Assembly (NCBI GenBank): GCA_002317355.1
Contig: DCJC01000053.1
Location: 8,401 to 49,473, forward strand
DNA length: 41,073 nucleotides
Origin: Prevotellaceae bacterium UBA1710
GTDB lineage: Bacteria > Bacteroidota > Bacteroidia > Bacteroidales > Bacteroidaceae
Direction: 5' to 3'
Below are positions 39,971 through 41,073 of this stretch, in pieces; within the stretch, counting starts at the first letter, position 1, and each line of letters starts with the position of its first letter. Position numbers and translations under genes: made by a program. The notes beneath the pieces are model-generated. The model made no database searches, was not told where the DNA came from, and worked only from the letters and a program-made list of their open reading frames with translations.

Positions 39971-40829
39971 TCACCCTGTACCTCTGCCATCGCATCAGTT
40001 CATTGATTTCCTCTTCTATTATCTCTTCACAATGTGTCACCTCAGCTTCTCTTGCCTTGATGTTCTGCTTGGCACGTTGCTCGATTTCTGCAAGTCGATA
40101 GATCTTCACTCCAGGCACAGCGTTTACATCATCATCAATATCCTGTGGCATTGCGAGATCGAAGAACAACTGCTTATTCCTTTTCCCGATGACATCGCTG
40201 AAGTCAGAACGGTGGATGATAGAATGAGGTGCGGATGTGGCACTAATCACGATGTCTGACACCTTAAGCAAGTACTGCTTTTCTTCAAGTGGAATGGCTT
40301 CTGCATTGTATTTCCTTGCTAATGCCTGTGCCTTGTCAAAACTGCGGTTGGCAAGGATGATATTCGTAGCACCTCGGGCACTAAGGAAGTTGAGTATCGA
40401 CTCAGTCATATCGTTGACACCGATGATGCTCACCACGCTTCCCGTCAGGTCATCCGTTTCATGACATAGAATGTCAACCGTAACCTGAGAATATGAAACT
40501 GCACCCTTAGCAATACCTGTCTCGGTTCTCACCCTATGACCTGTATGGATGGCACTCTGGAACAGACGGTTGATAGGTGCGGAGAGTTTCCAACGTTCCT
40601 TTGCAGCATAATAGCAGTCCTTCAGTTGTCCCTGGATAGCCATCTCTCCAAGAAGCGGTGACTCCAAACCAGACGCAACACGAAACAGATGTCTTGCCGT
40701 TTCTGCTGACAATTCGCCATCTCCCCAGTACAACTCCGTACGAGTGCAGGTTTCAAACAGTACTCCACCTATCGGTACAGCTACTGTGATGGGCTTGTTT
40801 TCTCTGTTGTATAATATTGTCTGTATCAT
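39933..40829 (-). CDS. hemA: Glutamyl-tRNA reductase, short form
   Basis: The 298-residue protein keeps the catalytic Cys28 in FETCTRTELYW, the LLGEMAIQGQLKDCY region, and the NADPH domain (VVSIIGVNDM, NIILANRSF). The usual enzyme is about 410-450 residues. Here about 20 residues before the Cys and most of the C-terminal dimerisation domain are absent. The last 11-12 residues (KPPIPQRGSLVI) are translated from a dispersed repeat. It is the first gene of the hemA-hemL-hcy operon. Either a compact active form or a protein shortened by repeat insertion. Confidence 0.88.
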   Translation of the reverse strand: MIQTILYNRENKPITVAVPIGGVLFETCTRTELYWGDGELSAETARHLFRVASGLESPLLGEMAIQGQLKDCYYAAKERWKLSAPINRLFQSAIHTGHRVRTETGIAKGAVSYSQVTVDILCHETDDLTGSVVSIIGVNDMTESILNFLSARGATNIILANRSFDKAQALARKYNAEAIPLEEKQYLLKVSDIVISATSAPHSIIHRSDFSDVIGKRNKQLFFDLAMPQDIDDDVNAVPGVKIYRLAEIEQRAKQNIKAREAEVTHCEEIIEEEINELMRWQRYRVKPPIPQRGSLVI

Positions 40830-40837
40830 TCTGGGTG

Positions 40838-40907
40838 CAAAATTACTGCTATTTCACGAGGTATGAAATACCATGTTGCTTGTATTCGCATACCATGATT
40901 ATGTGAT
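40838..40907 (-). promoter_or_regulatory. Promoter of the hemA operon with a degenerate operator
   Basis: Minus-strand -7 box TAATTTTG (40845-40838) and -33 TTTC within the exact palindrome GGTATGAAATACC, as at cysD. The position 52 bp away (40890-40907) reads ATACCATGATTATGTGAT: only the GTGAT half is well kept. The predicted start of transcription lies about 3-5 bases before the hemA ATG, so the mRNA may be nearly leaderless. Confidence 0.65.
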
Positions 40908-40915
40908 ATTGGGAA

Positions 40916-40955
40916 GACCCTCCCCTCAATCCCCTCCCGTTAGAAGGGAGGGGAA
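40916..40955. repeat. GC-rich palindromic repeat upstream of hemA
   Basis: GACCCTCCCCTCAATCCCCT and GTTAGAAGGGAGGGGAAG form a partial inverted repeat resembling the arms of the other intergenic elements. From 40956 to the end of the window nothing else is recognised. Confidence 0.5.
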
Positions 40956-41073
40956 GCTGGTATGTCTTTCTCGTGGAGGAATTTTCAATGATAAATAACG
41001 TCAGTTCGACGAATTCAATCTGTTGGCAGCAAGCTGCTTTTAACTGACAATAATTACCAATCTTCACAATCTT

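Overview
Organism. The window looks like chromosomal DNA of a Bacteroidota member, most probably Prevotellaceae. Promoters carry the Bacteroidetes -7 box (TAnnTTTG) with a TTTG/TTTC/TTGC-type -33 box about 19-20 bp upstream. The gene set fits too: lipid A Kdo transferase, short acidic DUF2795 protein, DUF4353 lipoprotein, LytTR/LytS regulators, PgpH. No tRNA, rRNA or CRISPR array was seen.

Layout. 1-9.9 kb is housekeeping: gamma-carbonic anhydrase, DsbD, WaaA and GltX (overlapping), PgpH, a degenerate methyltransferase-like protein, a PduO-type cobalamin adenosyltransferase and a DUF2795 protein. 10.0-11.8 kb holds a tyrosine recombinase with a damaged 5' end and a small membrane protein. 11.9-20.3 kb is one minus-strand unit: LytS-type kinase, LytTR regulator, TolC, MacA, MacB-like ATPase and permease, and a DUF4353 lipoprotein. 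20.4-21.25 kb is a decayed zone with an IS transposase tail. 21.3-40.8 kb is a large sulfur-assimilation region.

The sulfur region contains sulfate adenylyltransferase (CysD, CysN), an Fe-S APS reductase (CysH), thioredoxin, a siroheme sulfite reductase fused to a TusA domain, a MetY-type O-acetylhomoserine sulfhydrylase, and a sulfur carrier (ThiS-like, tail GGGQ) with its E1-like enzyme and JAMM protease. Together these match protein-thiocarboxylate-dependent homocysteine synthesis as described in Wolinella (HcyS/HcyF/HcyD/MetY). HemA and HemL would feed siroheme. A NarL-type regulator ends the hcy operon.

Main discovery candidate. Interleaved with these genes is a PstSCAB-like ABC transporter without PhoU, plus an OprP-like porin. 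Promoters of pstS, porin, cysD, pstC and pstB share one architecture with an 18-bp palindrome (best copy ATCACTAATATTAGTGAT); hemA has the same core promoter and a degenerate site. In five cases the site begins exactly 52 bp from the -7 box edge, and in one 30 bp. In the PstS-like protein my by-eye alignment replaces most phosphate-liganding side chains of E. coli PstS, including Asp56. I infer that this is an uptake system for sulfate or another sulfur oxyanion, controlled as one sulfur regulon.

Repeats. Most gene boundaries carry GC-rich palindromic repeats of about 100-250 bp with inverted ends (MITE-like). A sub-element, TGACACATACTC-stem-GACTTCC, occurs in eight copies whose stems differ by compensatory changes. 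Two repeats have become coding: the N-terminus of the 8165 gene and the C-terminus of hemA.
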